Assembly: GCF_901827175.1 (NCBI RefSeq)
Contig: NZ_LR594662.1
Coordinates: 3,720,001 to 3,784,000 of the forward strand
DNA length: 64,000 bases
Direction of reading: 5' to 3'
From: Variovorax sp. RA8
GTDB lineage: Bacteria; Pseudomonadota; Gammaproteobacteria; Burkholderiales; Burkholderiaceae_C
A program made the translations under genes and the position numbers. The notes below the pieces were generated by a model that had not been told where the DNA came from, did no database searches, and saw only the letters and a list, made by a program, of their open reading frames with translations. Positions 1 through 9,023 of the stretch are shown here, piece by piece; within the stretch, counting starts at the first letter, position 1; every line of letters starts with the position of its first letter.

Positions 1-2
1 AC

Positions 3-281
3 TACCGCCGCATTCGTCGCTGGGAACATGAGGAAGTGCTGGAACGCGTTCAACGACGGCTGGATCGCAAGCTCGATGCGATGACACTTCGACGATCCAC
101 CATCGAACATGTGTTCGGAACGCTGAAGTACTGGATGGGTTCGACGCATTTCTTGATGAAGACCATGGAGCACGTCGGCACCGAGATGAGTCTTCACGTG
201 TTGGCTTACAACCTGAAGCGGGTGATGAGTGTGCTGGGTATTGCCAGAACGATGAAGGCGATGCGGCTGGCGGGGGCATGA
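3..281 (+). mobile_element. IS1182-type transposase, C-terminal part only
   Basis: The frame is open from the window edge (YRRIRRWEHEEVLERVQ) and ends at a TGA at 279-281, giving about 92 residues. The blocks STIEHVFGTLKYWMGSTHFL and EMSLHVLAYNLKRV match the C-terminal end of IS1182-family DDE transposases, where the catalytic glutamate lies in the IEHVFGTLK block. The start lies outside the window, so it cannot be told whether the element is whole. The family assignment is from memory of these motifs. Confidence 0.8.
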
Positions 282-448
282 GCCCCGGTGTGTCTTCGTG
301 CGCGTAGACAACGGACGTCACGAGGCCTGGAATACGGGTTCTGACGCACCAGAACACTGGGTGAACTCGGTAGGCGAACCGCCCGGCGTGACAACGCTGC
401 GCGTTTCTACACAGCCTCGGCCCTTTTCGGCAGATGCAGCGACTTGCT
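282..448. other. IS right flank / intergenic, no gene
   Basis: This 167-bp stretch follows the transposase stop and runs to the end of the next gene, which is on the opposite strand. No convincing ORF is present. The stretch at about 401-435 (gcgtttctacacagcctcgg and on) is where the right inverted repeat of an IS1182-type element would be expected, but its left partner is outside the window, so the end cannot be fixed. Confidence 0.4.
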
Positions 449-1666
449 TCAGCTCGCGCCGCGCACCACGGCGATCTGCGTACGCGCGCCACCCTTGTAG
501 GTGTAGATCGTCAGCGCACCGTTCTTGATGTCGCCCTTCTCGTCGAAGGCGATCGGGCCGGTCACGCCCTTGTACTGGATCTTGCCGAGCTCCGGCAGGT
601 ACTTCTCGGGATCGGAAGAACCGGCCTTCACCATGGCTTCGGCCAGTACGTTGACCGCGTCGTACACGTACGGCGCATAGATCTGCACATCAACACCGTT
701 CTTCGCCTTGAACTTGGTCTTGAAGTCTTCCAGCGGCTGCTTGAAGTCGCCTTCGACGCCGCCGGCCTCCGCGCAAACCACCATTTCTTCGCCGATCGCA
801 TCGCCAGCCAGCTTGGCCAGTTCCCCGGTGCACAGGCCGTCGCCACCCATGAACTTGACGTTCATGCCCAGTTGCTTGACCTGCTTGAGCATCGGGCCGC
901 CCACGGCGTCCATGCCGCCGAAGAACAGCACGTCGGGCTTGGCGCCCTTGAGCTTGGTCAGGATGGCGTTGAAGTCGGTCGACTTGTCGGTGGTGAACTC
1001 GTGGCCGACGATCGTGCCGCCGGCGGCCTTGACGGCCTTCTCGAACTCCTCGGCGACACCCTGGCCATAGGCGGTGCGGTCGTCGATCACGGCGATGTTC
1101 TTGCCCTTGAGCGTGTCGACCGCGTACTTGCCCAGTGTGCCGCCGAGCTGCGTATCGTCAGCCACCACGCGGAAGGTGGTCTTGAAGCCCTGGCGGGTGT
1201 ACTTGGGATTGGTCGCCGAAGGCGAGACCTGAGGGATGCCGGCGTCGCTGTAGAGCTTGGAAGCGGGAATGGTGGTGCCCGAGTTCAGGTGGCCGACGAT
1301 GCCGTTGACCTTGCTGTCGACCAGCTTCTGGGCGACCGCGGTGCCCTGCTTCGGATCGGCGGCGTCGTCCTCGGCGAGCAGTTCGAACTTGGCAACCTTG
1401 TCGCCGATCTTGAGGCCCTTGGCATTCAGGTCCTCGATCGCCATGCGCGCGCCGAGCTCGTTGTCCTTGCCGAGGTGGGCGATGGCGCCGCTGGTCGGGC
1501 CGACGTGACCGATCTTGACCACCAATGCATCGGCCGGAGGAGCCGCGGGTGCAGGGGCTGCCGCGGTGGGTGCCGGCGCAGTCGCCGGGGCCGCTGCTTC
1601 TTCCTTCTTGCCACAAGCCACGAGCGTGAGTGCTGCAAGCGTGACTGCAGTCCATTTCAATTGCAT
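449..1666 (-). CDS. Branched-chain amino acid ABC transporter substrate-binding lipoprotein (LivK/LivJ type)
   Basis: Periplasmic binding protein of a LIV-type ABC importer, 405 residues. The ATG at 1666 is chosen because GGAGG lies 7 bases upstream and because it gives a clean lipoprotein signal: hydrophobic stretch, lipobox LVAC with Cys18. An earlier in-frame ATG at 1699 would spoil the signal. An Ala/Pro-rich linker (about residues 21-48) leads into a type I periplasmic binding fold (VVKIGHVGPTSGAIAHLG, later KNIAVIDDRTAYGQG). No permease or ATPase genes are adjacent, so it either works with a transporter elsewhere or is an orphan. Its promoter should lie in 1667-1803. Amino acid binding is inferred from the family; the real ligand may differ. 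Confidence 0.85.
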   Translation of the reverse strand: MQLKWTAVTLAALTLVACGKKEEAAAPATAPAPTAAAPAPAAPPADALVVKIGHVGPTSGAIAHLGKDNELGARMAIEDLNAKGLKIGDKVAKFELLAEDDAADPKQGTAVAQKLVDSKVNGIVGHLNSGTTIPASKLYSDAGIPQVSPSATNPKYTRQGFKTTFRVVADDTQLGGTLGKYAVDTLKGKNIAVIDDRTAYGQGVAEEFEKAVKAAGGTIVGHEFTTDKSTDFNAILTKLKGAKPDVLFFGGMDAVGGPMLKQVKQLGMNVKFMGGDGLCTGELAKLAGDAIGEEMVVCAEAGGVEGDFKQPLEDFKTKFKAKNGVDVQIYAPYVYDAVNVLAEAMVKAGSSDPEKYLPELGKIQYKGVTGPIAFDEKGDIKNGALTIYTYKGGARTQIAVVRGAS

Positions 1667-1803
1667 GAGGAACCTCCAAGTATTGGTGGATAAGAACACT
1701 AGCTATACGGCCTTTTGATCCGTGCGCGAACCCTCAGCAAGTTTCACGCCGCAGACCCTCAGCGCCTCGCGCCTTCGACCTGGCGCGCAGTGTAGCCCAA
1801 GGA

Positions 1804-2196
1804 TCAGGGGCGAAAAGGTGGCGTTGACCCTGGGGTGTCGGACAGTTCCTGGGCCAGTGCTTCGCTCACCAGCTCGCGCAGCACCGTTTCGATTTCGTCG
1901 CGCAGGCGCGGGATCATCTTGTCGAGCTGCTGCTGAACGGCGGCTGACACCGTGTCGCTCAGGCGCTCCTCCAGCGCGAGGTCGACGCGTTGCAGCACGC
2001 GATGCAGCAGTTGCTCCTCGACCCGGAAAGCGTCGGACTCCGACAGCAGGGCCTGTGGGTCGAGCGCGACCGCCTGCGAAGGGTCCGCAGCGGCGGCCGG
2101 CTCGGGAACCGGCTGGCTCGCGGGCACCGACTCGGCCGGCACCTCGAGCACGGTGGTGAGCGTGGGCACGAAACGCGGCGGGGTGCGGGCGGACAT
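1804..2196 (-). CDS. Conserved hypothetical protein, DUF2486-like
   Basis: 130 residues. The N-terminal block PPRFVPTLTTVLEVP resembles DUF2486-type proteins found next to holC in Burkholderiales. A Pro/Ala-rich low-complexity part follows (about residues 22-50), then a predicted helical, amphipathic C-terminal part (EEQLLHRVLQRVDLALEERL, later LRDEIETVLRELVSEALAQEL) that could form a coiled coil. Its ATG shares one base with the holC stop (TGATG), so the two are translationally coupled and belong to the pepA-holC transcript. No function is known to me. Confidence 0.75.
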   Translation of the reverse strand: MSARTPPRFVPTLTTVLEVPAESVPASQPVPEPAAAADPSQAVALDPQALLSESDAFRVEEQLLHRVLQRVDLALEERLSDTVSAAVQQQLDKMIPRLRDEIETVLRELVSEALAQELSDTPGSTPPFRP

Positions 2197-2633
2197 CAGG
2201 CAGTGTTCCCCGCGAAGTCGTGGCGCTGGATCGCATAGCCACGGTCGGCGTAGTGCCGCCAGCGCATGCGGCCGGCCTGCCGGTCGGCATCGTCGCCGCT
2301 CACGATGTCGATCAGGCGGTCGAAGCGTTCGAAGCCGCCAGGCACCGTGTGACCGAGGTTCACCAGCACCTGGCGGTGCGGCAGCGGCGCATCGCAGCTC
2401 TCGGCCAGCACCACCGGCGAGCGCGCGACCGTGTGCGGCTCGCCATCGCTGCGGCAGTGGGCGATGAACTCCGCGGGCGCGAAGGTCCAGAGCGCGAGAT
2501 CGACCGCCTCGAGCATGGGCGCATCGGCGACCACCACCACGCGCGCGCCGCGCGCGCCGACGGCCTTGCGCAGCAACCGGCAGGCGTAGTTCACCTTGTC
2601 CGGCGTGTTGAAGTGGAAGTCGATCTCGGTCAT
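2196..2633 (-). CDS. holC: DNA polymerase III chi subunit
   Basis: 145 residues, the usual size for HolC. The chi subunit joins the clamp loader to SSB in the replisome. The sequence MTEIDFHFNTPDKVNYACRL and the block RSPVVLAESCDAPLPHRQVL are typical. It begins 5 bases after the pepA stop and overlaps the next gene by one base, so it is in the pepA operon; pepA-holC adjacency is conserved from E. coli to the Burkholderiales. The chosen ATG is the only one fitting the family N-terminus. Confidence 0.93.
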   Translation of the reverse strand: MTEIDFHFNTPDKVNYACRLLRKAVGARGARVVVVADAPMLEAVDLALWTFAPAEFIAHCRSDGEPHTVARSPVVLAESCDAPLPHRQVLVNLGHTVPGGFERFDRLIDIVSGDDADRQAGRMRWRHYADRGYAIQRHDFAGNTA

Positions 2634-2638
2634 GGCAG

Positions 2639-4132
2639 TTACCGGGCCTTGGCGTGCTTGCGAGCCTTGCGCGGCACCGGCTGGACGGCGCCTTGACGGG
2701 CCCGCTCCAGCAGATAGGACAGCAGCAGGCCGACGGGACGTCCGGTCGCGCCCTTGGCCGACCCGCTCTTCCACGCCGTGCCCGCGATATCCAGGTGCGC
2801 CCAAGGGAAGTCGCCCGCGAAGCGTTGCAGGAACTTGGCCGCGGTGACCGCGCCGCCGGCGCGGCCCGCGACGTTCGCCACGTCGGCGAAATTGGTCTTG
2901 AGGCCCTCGGCGTAGTCCTCGTCGAGCGGCATGCGCCAGCAACGATCCTGCGATGCCTCACCGGCCGCCAGCAGCGCATCGGCCAGCGCGTCGTCACTGG
3001 CGAAGAGGCCGCTGCGCACGCCGCCCAGCGCCACCACGCAGGCGCCGGTCAGCGTGGCGATGTCGACCACTACGGCAGGATCGAAGCGCCTGGCGTAGCT
3101 CAACGCATCGCACAGGATCAGGCGCCCCTCGGCATCGGTGTTGAGGATCTCGATGGTCTGCCCGCTCATGCTGGTGATCACGTCGCCGGGCTTGATCGCG
3201 CGGCCGTCGTTCATGTTCTCGCAGGTCGGGATCAGCCCCACGACGTTGAGCGCGGGGCGGATGTCGCCGAGCGCGCGGAACACGCCCAGCACGCTGGCGG
3301 CGCCGCACATGTCGAACTTCATTTCGTCCATCTCGGCCGCCGGCTTGAGCGAGACGCCGCCGGTATCGAAGGTGATGCCCTTGCCTACCAGCACCACGGG
3401 CGCCTGATCCTTGGGAGCGCCCTGGTAGCGCAGCACGATGAAACGCAGTGGCTCGGCCGAGCCCTGCGCCACCGCGCTGAACGCGCCCATGCCGAGCTTC
3501 TGGACCTCCTTCGGCCCCAGCACCTCGCACTTCAGCTGCGGCAGCGCGGCGAGCTTCTGCGCGGCCTCGGCCAGCATCGTGGGCGTGCAGTGGTTGCCGG
3601 GGCGGTTGGCCCACTCCTTGGCCAGCTCGATGCCCGCGACCGTCGCCGCCGCCTCGTCGAAGGCCCCGCGCAGCGCCGCCGCATCGTCCACGCCGAAGTG
3701 CAGCTGGCGAATGGAGCGCGGCTCGGGCTTCGACTTCGTGGCGGTGTAGACATAGCTCGCGTCGGCCGCCGCAAGCACCGCGCTGCGCAGCCCTGCCGCG
3801 TCGGTCGGCTGGGCGAAGACAATCGCCACCCGCCTGGGATCCGCCGCCTTGGCCGCGGCCACGGCCGCCAGCACGCCGGTGCGCACCGAGGCAGGCTTGC
3901 CGTCGCCCACCGAGGCCAGCAGCAGGCGTGGCGCAGCGACACGGGCCGGACGGTACAAGGCCAGCAGCTTGCCGGCCTTGTCGCCCAGGTCGCCGGCCTT
4001 GCGGGCGTCGGCGACGAGCGTCGCGATCACATCCTTGGAGGGGGGGGTTGCGGCTGCGGCGAGCACGATCAGCACATCGCATTTGTCAGTGGCAGCCTGG
4101 GCGGTGGAGAGGGTCTTGAGTTGAAAGTCCAT
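2639..4132 (-). CDS. pepA: Leucyl aminopeptidase (cytosol aminopeptidase, M17)
   Basis: 497-residue two-metal aminopeptidase of family M17; it removes N-terminal residues from peptides in the cytoplasm and in some bacteria also binds DNA. The C-terminal catalytic half has the family signature NTDAEGRL near residue 335 and the metal/lysine block VGKGITFDTGGVSLKP near 255. The start has a good ribosome site (AAAGGATT before ATG). Only 21 bases separate it from the divergent lptF, so the promoters of the two operons must overlap each other's 5' ends. First gene of pepA-holC-DUF2486. Confidence 0.96.
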   Translation of the reverse strand: MDFQLKTLSTAQAATDKCDVLIVLAAAATPPSKDVIATLVADARKAGDLGDKAGKLLALYRPARVAAPRLLLASVGDGKPASVRTGVLAAVAAAKAADPRRVAIVFAQPTDAAGLRSAVLAAADASYVYTATKSKPEPRSIRQLHFGVDDAAALRGAFDEAAATVAGIELAKEWANRPGNHCTPTMLAEAAQKLAALPQLKCEVLGPKEVQKLGMGAFSAVAQGSAEPLRFIVLRYQGAPKDQAPVVLVGKGITFDTGGVSLKPAAEMDEMKFDMCGAASVLGVFRALGDIRPALNVVGLIPTCENMNDGRAIKPGDVITSMSGQTIEILNTDAEGRLILCDALSYARRFDPAVVVDIATLTGACVVALGGVRSGLFASDDALADALLAAGEASQDRCWRMPLDEDYAEGLKTNFADVANVAGRAGGAVTAAKFLQRFAGDFPWAHLDIAGTAWKSGSAKGATGRPVGLLLSYLLERARQGAVQPVPRKARKHAKAR

Positions 4133-4153
4133 AATCCTTTTTTTCCCTCGACG

Positions 4154-5263
4154 ATGTTATTCCATTCCTCCATACGCAAGGAGCTGTCGCGCAGCTTCGG
4201 GGCCACGCTGGTGGTGCTGATCACCATCGTGATGACCATGATGCTGATCCGCACGCTCGGCCTGGCCGCCAGGGGCAGCGTGAATCCCTCCGAGGTCTTC
4301 CTGGTGATGACCTACACGGTGCTCGGCTACATGCCCACCATCCTGAGCCTCAGCCTGTTCGTCTCCATCGTGGGCACGCTGTCGCGCATGTACCGCGACA
4401 GCGAGATGGTGATCTGGTTCTCCAGCGGCCGCGGCCTTGCCGATTTCGTGCCGCCGCTGTTCCGCTTTGCCTGGCCGATCCTGCTGCTGATCGCCGTGTT
4501 CGCCCTGGTCGGCTGGCCCTGGGCCAACTCGCAGACCCAGGGCATGCGCGACCAGTACCAGCGCCGCAGCGACATCGAACGGGTGTCGCCCGGCGAGTTC
4601 CGCGAGTCGGCCGGACGCCTGCGGGTGTTCTTCATCGACAAGGACGCGCCCGACAGCGCCACGGCCAGCAACGTGTTCATCTCCTCGCTCGAGCGCGGCC
4701 TGCAGATCATCACCTCTGCGCAGAGCGGCCGCATCGAAAGCATCGGCGACTCGCGCTACCTGATGTTGAGCAACGGTCAGCGACTGGAACGCCCGCTGCT
4801 GCCCGGCGAGCTCAAGATCAGCGAGTTCCGCAGCTACGGCGCCAAGGTCGGCAGCGACATCGATCCCTCCAACGGCGCCGCACCGGTGCGTGCCAAGACC
4901 ACCCTGACCCTGATGCGCGAACCCAGCGTGGCCAATAACGGCGAGCTGGCCTGGCGCATCGGTATGGTGCTCGCGGCCATCAACTTCGTGCTGCTCGCGC
5001 TGACCGTGTCGAGCGCGAATCCGCGCGTGGGCCGCAGCGGCAACCTGCTGTTCGCCCTGTGCGCCTTCGTCCTCTATTACAACCTGCTCAATCTCGGCCA
5101 GAACTGGGTCGGCATGGGCCGCTACAGCATGGGCGGGTTCATGCTGGCGCTGCATGGCGGGGCGCTGGCACTCGCCCTGCTCTGGCTCGCCAAGCGCCAT
5201 TTCAACTGGAGCTGGCGTCCGTTCCCCGTCCGCAGCCGGTCGCCGGCGAGTTCCGAAACGTGA
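4154..5263 (+). CDS. lptF: LPS export ABC transporter permease LptF
   Basis: 369-residue inner-membrane permease of the LptB2FG complex, which extracts lipopolysaccharide from the inner membrane. N-terminal membrane helices (SFGATLVVLITIVMTMMLIR, then VLGYMPTILSLSLFVSIVGT) are followed by a central periplasmic beta-jellyroll part (about residues 130-270) and C-terminal helices (WRIGMVLAAINFVLLALTVS). It overlaps lptG by four bases (GTGA), so the pair is co-translated. Facing pepA, as in E. coli. Confidence 0.95.
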   Translation: MLFHSSIRKELSRSFGATLVVLITIVMTMMLIRTLGLAARGSVNPSEVFLVMTYTVLGYMPTILSLSLFVSIVGTLSRMYRDSEMVIWFSSGRGLADFVPPLFRFAWPILLLIAVFALVGWPWANSQTQGMRDQYQRRSDIERVSPGEFRESAGRLRVFFIDKDAPDSATASNVFISSLERGLQIITSAQSGRIESIGDSRYLMLSNGQRLERPLLPGELKISEFRSYGAKVGSDIDPSNGAAPVRAKTTLTLMREPSVANNGELAWRIGMVLAAINFVLLALTVSSANPRVGRSGNLLFALCAFVLYYNLLNLGQNWVGMGRYSMGGFMLALHGGALALALLWLAKRHFNWSWRPFPVRSRSPASSET

Positions 5264-6366
5264 AAACCATTCGCCGACTGATCTACGTCGAGGTGCTGAA
5301 GGCGGTGGCCTTCGTGACCCTGGGCTTCCTGAGCCTGTTCTTCTTCTTCGATTTCGTCGACGAGCTGCAGGCCATCGGGCAGCCGGGCACCCTGGGCTAC
5401 GGCGCGGCGCAGGCCCTGATGTACGTCGCCCTGCTGATCCCGAGCCATCTCTACGAGCTGCTGCCGATCGCAGTGCTGATCGGCACCATCTTCGTCATGG
5501 CGCGGTTGGCACAGAGCTCCGAGTACACGATCCTGCGCACCAGCGGCCTCGGCCCCTGGCGTGCGCTGCGCACCCTGCTCGTGCTGGGCCTCGGCTTCGT
5601 GTTCCTGACCTTCGCGGTGGGCGACTATGTCTCGCCGGCTTCAGACCGCACCGCCCAGTTGCTGAAGTCGCGCTACCAGGGCACCTATTCGCTGGTGGGC
5701 TACACCGGCGCGTGGCTCAGGGAAAAGCAGGGCGACAAGTCGTATGCGGTAAACGTGGCCTCGATCTCCCGCAACGGCACGCTGAAGGACCTGCGCATCT
5801 TCGAGTTCGGCCCGAAGGGCCTGCTGGTCTCGCACACCTCCGCCTCGCAGGCACACATCTCGAACGGCGTGTGGACGCTGGTCGGCGTCGAGCAGCAGCA
5901 GTACGACACGGGCAATGCCGACAAGGTCCGAGTCACCACCACGCAAACCCCGGTCGTGAACTGGCCTAGCTCGCTCACCAACGAGATGGTGTCGGTGGCG
6001 CTGCTGCGGCCGGACCGCATGCGCACCATCGATCTGTTCGAATACATCCAGCACCTCGACGCCAACGGCCAGACCGCCCAGCGCTATGAGATCGAGTTCT
6101 GGCGCAAGGTCTTCTACCCGCTTTCCTGCCTGGTGATGGTGGTGCTCGCCCTGCCCTTCGCCTACCTGCATTTCCGCCAGGCGGGAATCACGGCCTACGT
6201 GTTCGGCGGCGTGATGATCGGCATCAGCTTCTTCCTGCTGAACAACGTGTTCGGCTACTTGGGCAACCTGAGCAACTGGTGGCCCTGGATCACCGCCGCG
6301 GCCCCCGGCCTGATCTATTCGGTGATGTCGCTGGCGGCCTTCACCTGGCTGGTGCTGCGGCGCTAG
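5260..6366 (+). CDS. lptG: LPS export ABC transporter permease LptG
   Basis: 368-residue partner of LptF. The start is the GTG at 5260, which overlaps the lptF stop (GTGA) and gives the normal N-terminus (MKTIRRLIYVEVLKAVAFVT). Helices at both ends flank a periplasmic jellyroll (about residues 130-260); the C-terminal blocks FYPLSCLVMVVLALPFAYLH and GVMIGISFFLLNNVFGYLGN are typical of LptG. The periplasmic domains of LptF and LptG pass LPS on to LptC/LptA. Confidence 0.95.
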   Translation: MKTIRRLIYVEVLKAVAFVTLGFLSLFFFFDFVDELQAIGQPGTLGYGAAQALMYVALLIPSHLYELLPIAVLIGTIFVMARLAQSSEYTILRTSGLGPWRALRTLLVLGLGFVFLTFAVGDYVSPASDRTAQLLKSRYQGTYSLVGYTGAWLREKQGDKSYAVNVASISRNGTLKDLRIFEFGPKGLLVSHTSASQAHISNGVWTLVGVEQQQYDTGNADKVRVTTTQTPVVNWPSSLTNEMVSVALLRPDRMRTIDLFEYIQHLDANGQTAQRYEIEFWRKVFYPLSCLVMVVLALPFAYLHFRQAGITAYVFGGVMIGISFFLLNNVFGYLGNLSNWWPWITAAAPGLIYSVMSLAAFTWLVLRR

Positions 6367-6374
6367 CGACGCGC

Positions 6375-6746
6375 ATGCAGGAACGCGCTCTCGGCATCGT
6401 GCTGCTCGCGCACGGCTCGCGCGACGTCCGCTGGCGCGCACCGGTGGAAGCCGTTGCGCGGCGCGTCGCCGATCTCGATCCGGCCGTGCAGGTGCGCTGC
6501 GCCTACCTCGAGTTGTCGCAGCCCGACCTGCAAACCGCCATGGCGGAGCTGGTCGCCGGTGGCGCCGGGTCAGTGCGCGTGGTGCCGCTCTTCCTCGGCA
6601 TGGGCAAGCATCTGCGGGAAGACCTGCCGCGGCTGCTCGAAGAATTGCGCGCATTGCACCCGCAGGTTCCCGTGGAGCTGGCGCGCGCCGTCGGCGAGGA
6701 GCCCGAGATCCTCGATCTGCTGGCCCGGCTGGCGCTCAGATCCTGA
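6375..6746 (+). CDS. CbiX/SirB-type chelatase domain protein
   Basis: 123 residues, one CbiX domain. It begins with GIVLLAHGSRDVRW, where the histidine is the metal-site residue of class II chelatases, and has VRVVPLFLGMGKHLREDLP in the middle. Short single-domain CbiX proteins insert Co or Fe into sirohydrochlorin, or act in sulfite-reductase cofactor (siroheme) formation. It lies 8 bases after lptG and just before the CysB-type regulator; a siroheme/sulfur link fits that neighbour but is inferred. Confidence 0.85.
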   Translation: MQERALGIVLLAHGSRDVRWRAPVEAVARRVADLDPAVQVRCAYLELSQPDLQTAMAELVAGGAGSVRVVPLFLGMGKHLREDLPRLLEELRALHPQVPVELARAVGEEPEILDLLARLALRS

Positions 6747-6750
6747 ACAT

Positions 6751-6783
6751 TTCGCTGCTTTCGATAGACAGCGAAGGCATAAT
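6751..6783. promoter_or_regulatory. Inverted repeat and candidate -10 upstream of the CysB-type gene
   Basis: A perfect 7-bp inverted repeat, TTCGCTG (6751-6757) and CAGCGAA (6769-6775), begins just after the chelatase stop and is followed at once by CATAAT (6778-6783), a fair -10 box, in an AT-rich leader before the ATG at 6811. The repeat spans where a -35 region would sit, so it could be an autoregulatory operator; it has no U-tract and is a poor terminator. Confidence 0.45.
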
Positions 6784-6810
6784 AAATCCGGAAATAAGAC
6801 GGAATTTGTT

Positions 6811-7752
6811 ATGAATCTTCACCAGTTCAAGTTCGTGCAGGAGGCGGTGCGTCGCAACCTCAACCTCACCGAGGCGGCCAAGGCCCTGCACACCTCGCAG
6901 CCCGGCGTGTCCAAGGCAATCATCGAGCTCGAGGAAGAACTGGGCGTGGAGATCTTCGCGCGGCACGGCAAGCGCCTGAAGCGCGTGACCGAGCCGGGCC
7001 AGCACGTGCTCGCGAGCATCGAGCTCATCATGCGCGAGGTGGGCAACCTCAAGCGCATCGGCGAGCAGTTCAGCGCCCAGGACAGCGGCACCCTCTCGAT
7101 CGCCACCACCCACACGCAGGCGCGCTACGTGCTGCCGGTGCCGGTGGCCAGGCTGCGCGAGGCCTACCCCAAGGTCAACGTGAGCCTGCACCAGGGCTCG
7201 CCCGACCAGGTGGCGCGGATGGTGATAGACGAGATCGCCGAGATCGGCATCGCCACCGAGTCGCTCGCGGACTACGCCGAGCTCGTGACCCTGCCGTGCT
7301 ACGAGTGGCAGCACGTGCTGGTGCTGCCCAAGACCCACCCGCTGGCGGACAAGGAGCGCATCCACCTCGAGGACCTCGCGGCCGAGCCGATCATTACCTA
7401 TCACCCTTCCTTCACCGGCCGCACGCGCATCGACCATGCCTTCGCGCAGAAGAAGCTCACGCCGCGCATCGCGCTGGAGGCCATCGACTCCGACGTGATC
7501 AAGACCTACGTGCGCCTCGGCCTGGGCGTCGGCATCGTGGCCGAGATGGCGGTGCGCGACGACTCCAATGCCGACCTGGTGGTGCGGCCCATGGGCCATT
7601 TGTTCGGCAGCAACATCGCCCGCGTCGCCTTCAAGCGCAGCTCCTACCTGCGCAACTTCGTCTTCAAATTCGCCGAGCTGCTTTCCGACCGGCTCGACCG
7701 CAACCTGATCGCCAAGGCATTGGCCGGTCACAACCAGGATTACGAACTGTGA
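6811..7752 (+). CDS. cysB: CysB-type LysR-family transcriptional regulator
   Basis: 313 residues. Winged helix-turn-helix at residues 1-65 (MNLHQFKFVQEAVRRNLNLT; LHTSQPGVSKAIIELEEELG), then a LysR effector domain. Unlike most LysR proteins it matches the CysB/Cbl branch (SQPGVSKAI, IATTHTQARYVLP, TYHPSFTGRTRID), whose members sense N-acetylserine or adenosine phosphosulfate and control sulfate assimilation. The nearby siroheme-type chelatase and the downstream methionine aminotransferase fit a sulfur role. Overlaps the next gene by four bases (GTGA). Confidence 0.9.
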   Translation: MNLHQFKFVQEAVRRNLNLTEAAKALHTSQPGVSKAIIELEEELGVEIFARHGKRLKRVTEPGQHVLASIELIMREVGNLKRIGEQFSAQDSGTLSIATTHTQARYVLPVPVARLREAYPKVNVSLHQGSPDQVARMVIDEIAEIGIATESLADYAELVTLPCYEWQHVLVLPKTHPLADKERIHLEDLAAEPIITYHPSFTGRTRIDHAFAQKKLTPRIALEAIDSDVIKTYVRLGLGVGIVAEMAVRDDSNADLVVRPMGHLFGSNIARVAFKRSSYLRNFVFKFAELLSDRLDRNLIAKALAGHNQDYEL

Positions 7753-8915
7753 ACGCCCCTGTAGCGCGCACCCCCAACGTGCAGACCAAGCTGCCGAGCG
7801 TCGGCACCACCATCTTCACCGTGATGTCGGCGCTGGCCGTCGAGAAGGACGCCGTCAACCTCGGCCAGGGCTTCCCCGATTTCGACTGCGACCCCAAGCT
7901 GCTCGAAGCAGTGACCGCCGCCATGGCCGCCGGCCACAACCAGTACCCGCCGATGCCCGGCATCCTGCCTCTGCGCGAGGCGATCGCCGCGAAGGTCGAG
8001 ACGCTCTATGGGCACCGCTACGACCCGGCGAGCGAGATCACCATCACCGCCGGCGCCACGCAGGCCATCATCACCGCCATCCTCGCGGTGGTGCGTGCCG
8101 GCGACGAGGTGGTCGTGCTCGAGCCCTGCTACGACAGCTATGCGCCCAATATCGAGCTGGCCGGCGGCACGGTGGTGCGGGTGCCGCTCACCCCCGGCAG
8201 CTTCCGGCCCGACTTCGACAGGATCGCGGCAGCGCTCACCCCGCGCACGCGCGCGATCATCGTCAACACGCCGCACAACCCCAGCGCCACCGTGTGGACC
8301 GAGGCCGAGATGCGCCGGCTCGAGGAACTCCTCGCGCCGACCGACGTACTGGTGATCAGCGACGAGGTCTACGAGCACATGGTGTACGCCGGCGCGCGCC
8401 ACGAAAGCGCGGCGCGCTTGCCCGGTCTGGCGGCGCGCAGCTTCATCGTCAGCAGCTTCGGCAAGACCTACCACGTGACGGGCTGGAAGGTCGGCTACGT
8501 CGCGGCGCCGGCGCCGCTCACGGCCGAGTTCCGCAAGGTGCATCAGTTCAACGTGTTCACCGTCAACACGCCGATGCAGCACGCGCTCGCCAGCTACATG
8601 GCCGACCCGGCGCCCTACCTGGAGTTGCCGGCCTTCTACCAGCGCAAGCGCGACCTGTTCGCCGAGGGCCTGGCGAAGACCCGGTTCAAGCTGCTGCCGA
8701 GCGCCGGCACCTACTTCCAGTGCGTCGACATCCGCGAGGTCAGCGACCTGGGCGAAGCCGATTTCTGCCAGTGGCTCACCCGCGAGATCGGCGTTGCCGC
8801 CATCCCGCTGTCGGCCTTCTACGCGGAGGGCTTCGACCAGCGCGTGGTGCGCTTCTGCTTCGCCAAGAAGGACGAGACGCTCAGGGCGGCACTCGACCGG
8901 CTGGCCCGGCTCTGA
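7749..8915 (+). CDS. PLP-dependent methionine aminotransferase (YbdL-like)
   Basis: 388-residue class I/II aminotransferase of fold type I. Start is the GTG at 7749, coupled to the stop of the regulator. Seen: NLGQGFPDFDCD near the N-terminus, NTPHNPSATVW in the middle, the PLP lysine in SSFGKTYHVTGWKVGY, and VRFCFAKKDETLRAAL at the end. These are hallmarks of the methionine/2-oxoglutarate aminotransferase group (E. coli YbdL). Co-translation with a CysB-type regulator supports a role in sulfur amino acid turnover; substrate preference is inferred from sequence type only. Confidence 0.85.
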   Translation: MNAPVARTPNVQTKLPSVGTTIFTVMSALAVEKDAVNLGQGFPDFDCDPKLLEAVTAAMAAGHNQYPPMPGILPLREAIAAKVETLYGHRYDPASEITITAGATQAIITAILAVVRAGDEVVVLEPCYDSYAPNIELAGGTVVRVPLTPGSFRPDFDRIAAALTPRTRAIIVNTPHNPSATVWTEAEMRRLEELLAPTDVLVISDEVYEHMVYAGARHESAARLPGLAARSFIVSSFGKTYHVTGWKVGYVAAPAPLTAEFRKVHQFNVFTVNTPMQHALASYMADPAPYLELPAFYQRKRDLFAEGLAKTRFKLLPSAGTYFQCVDIREVSDLGEADFCQWLTREIGVAAIPLSAFYAEGFDQRVVRFCFAKKDETLRAALDRLARL

Positions 8916-9023
8916 CACGAACGGTAGGAGAGTCCTGACCGCCGGAGGGCGCGCCTTCCGGCGGGCAAAAGCACCGCTCACCATGACCATGAGTGCTCGG
9001 TACACAACACCAAGGAGTCTTCC

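Noticed and set aside
434..1693. Long open frame (419 codons) opposite the first binding-protein gene
   Set aside because: It is the antisense shadow of a clear lipoprotein gene with ribosome site and signal peptide; high GC with strong third-position bias opens such frames.
2654..4153. N-terminal extension of the lptF frame across pepA
   Set aside because: The extension is antisense to pepA and His/Arg-rich; LptF homology begins exactly at the ATG at 4154.
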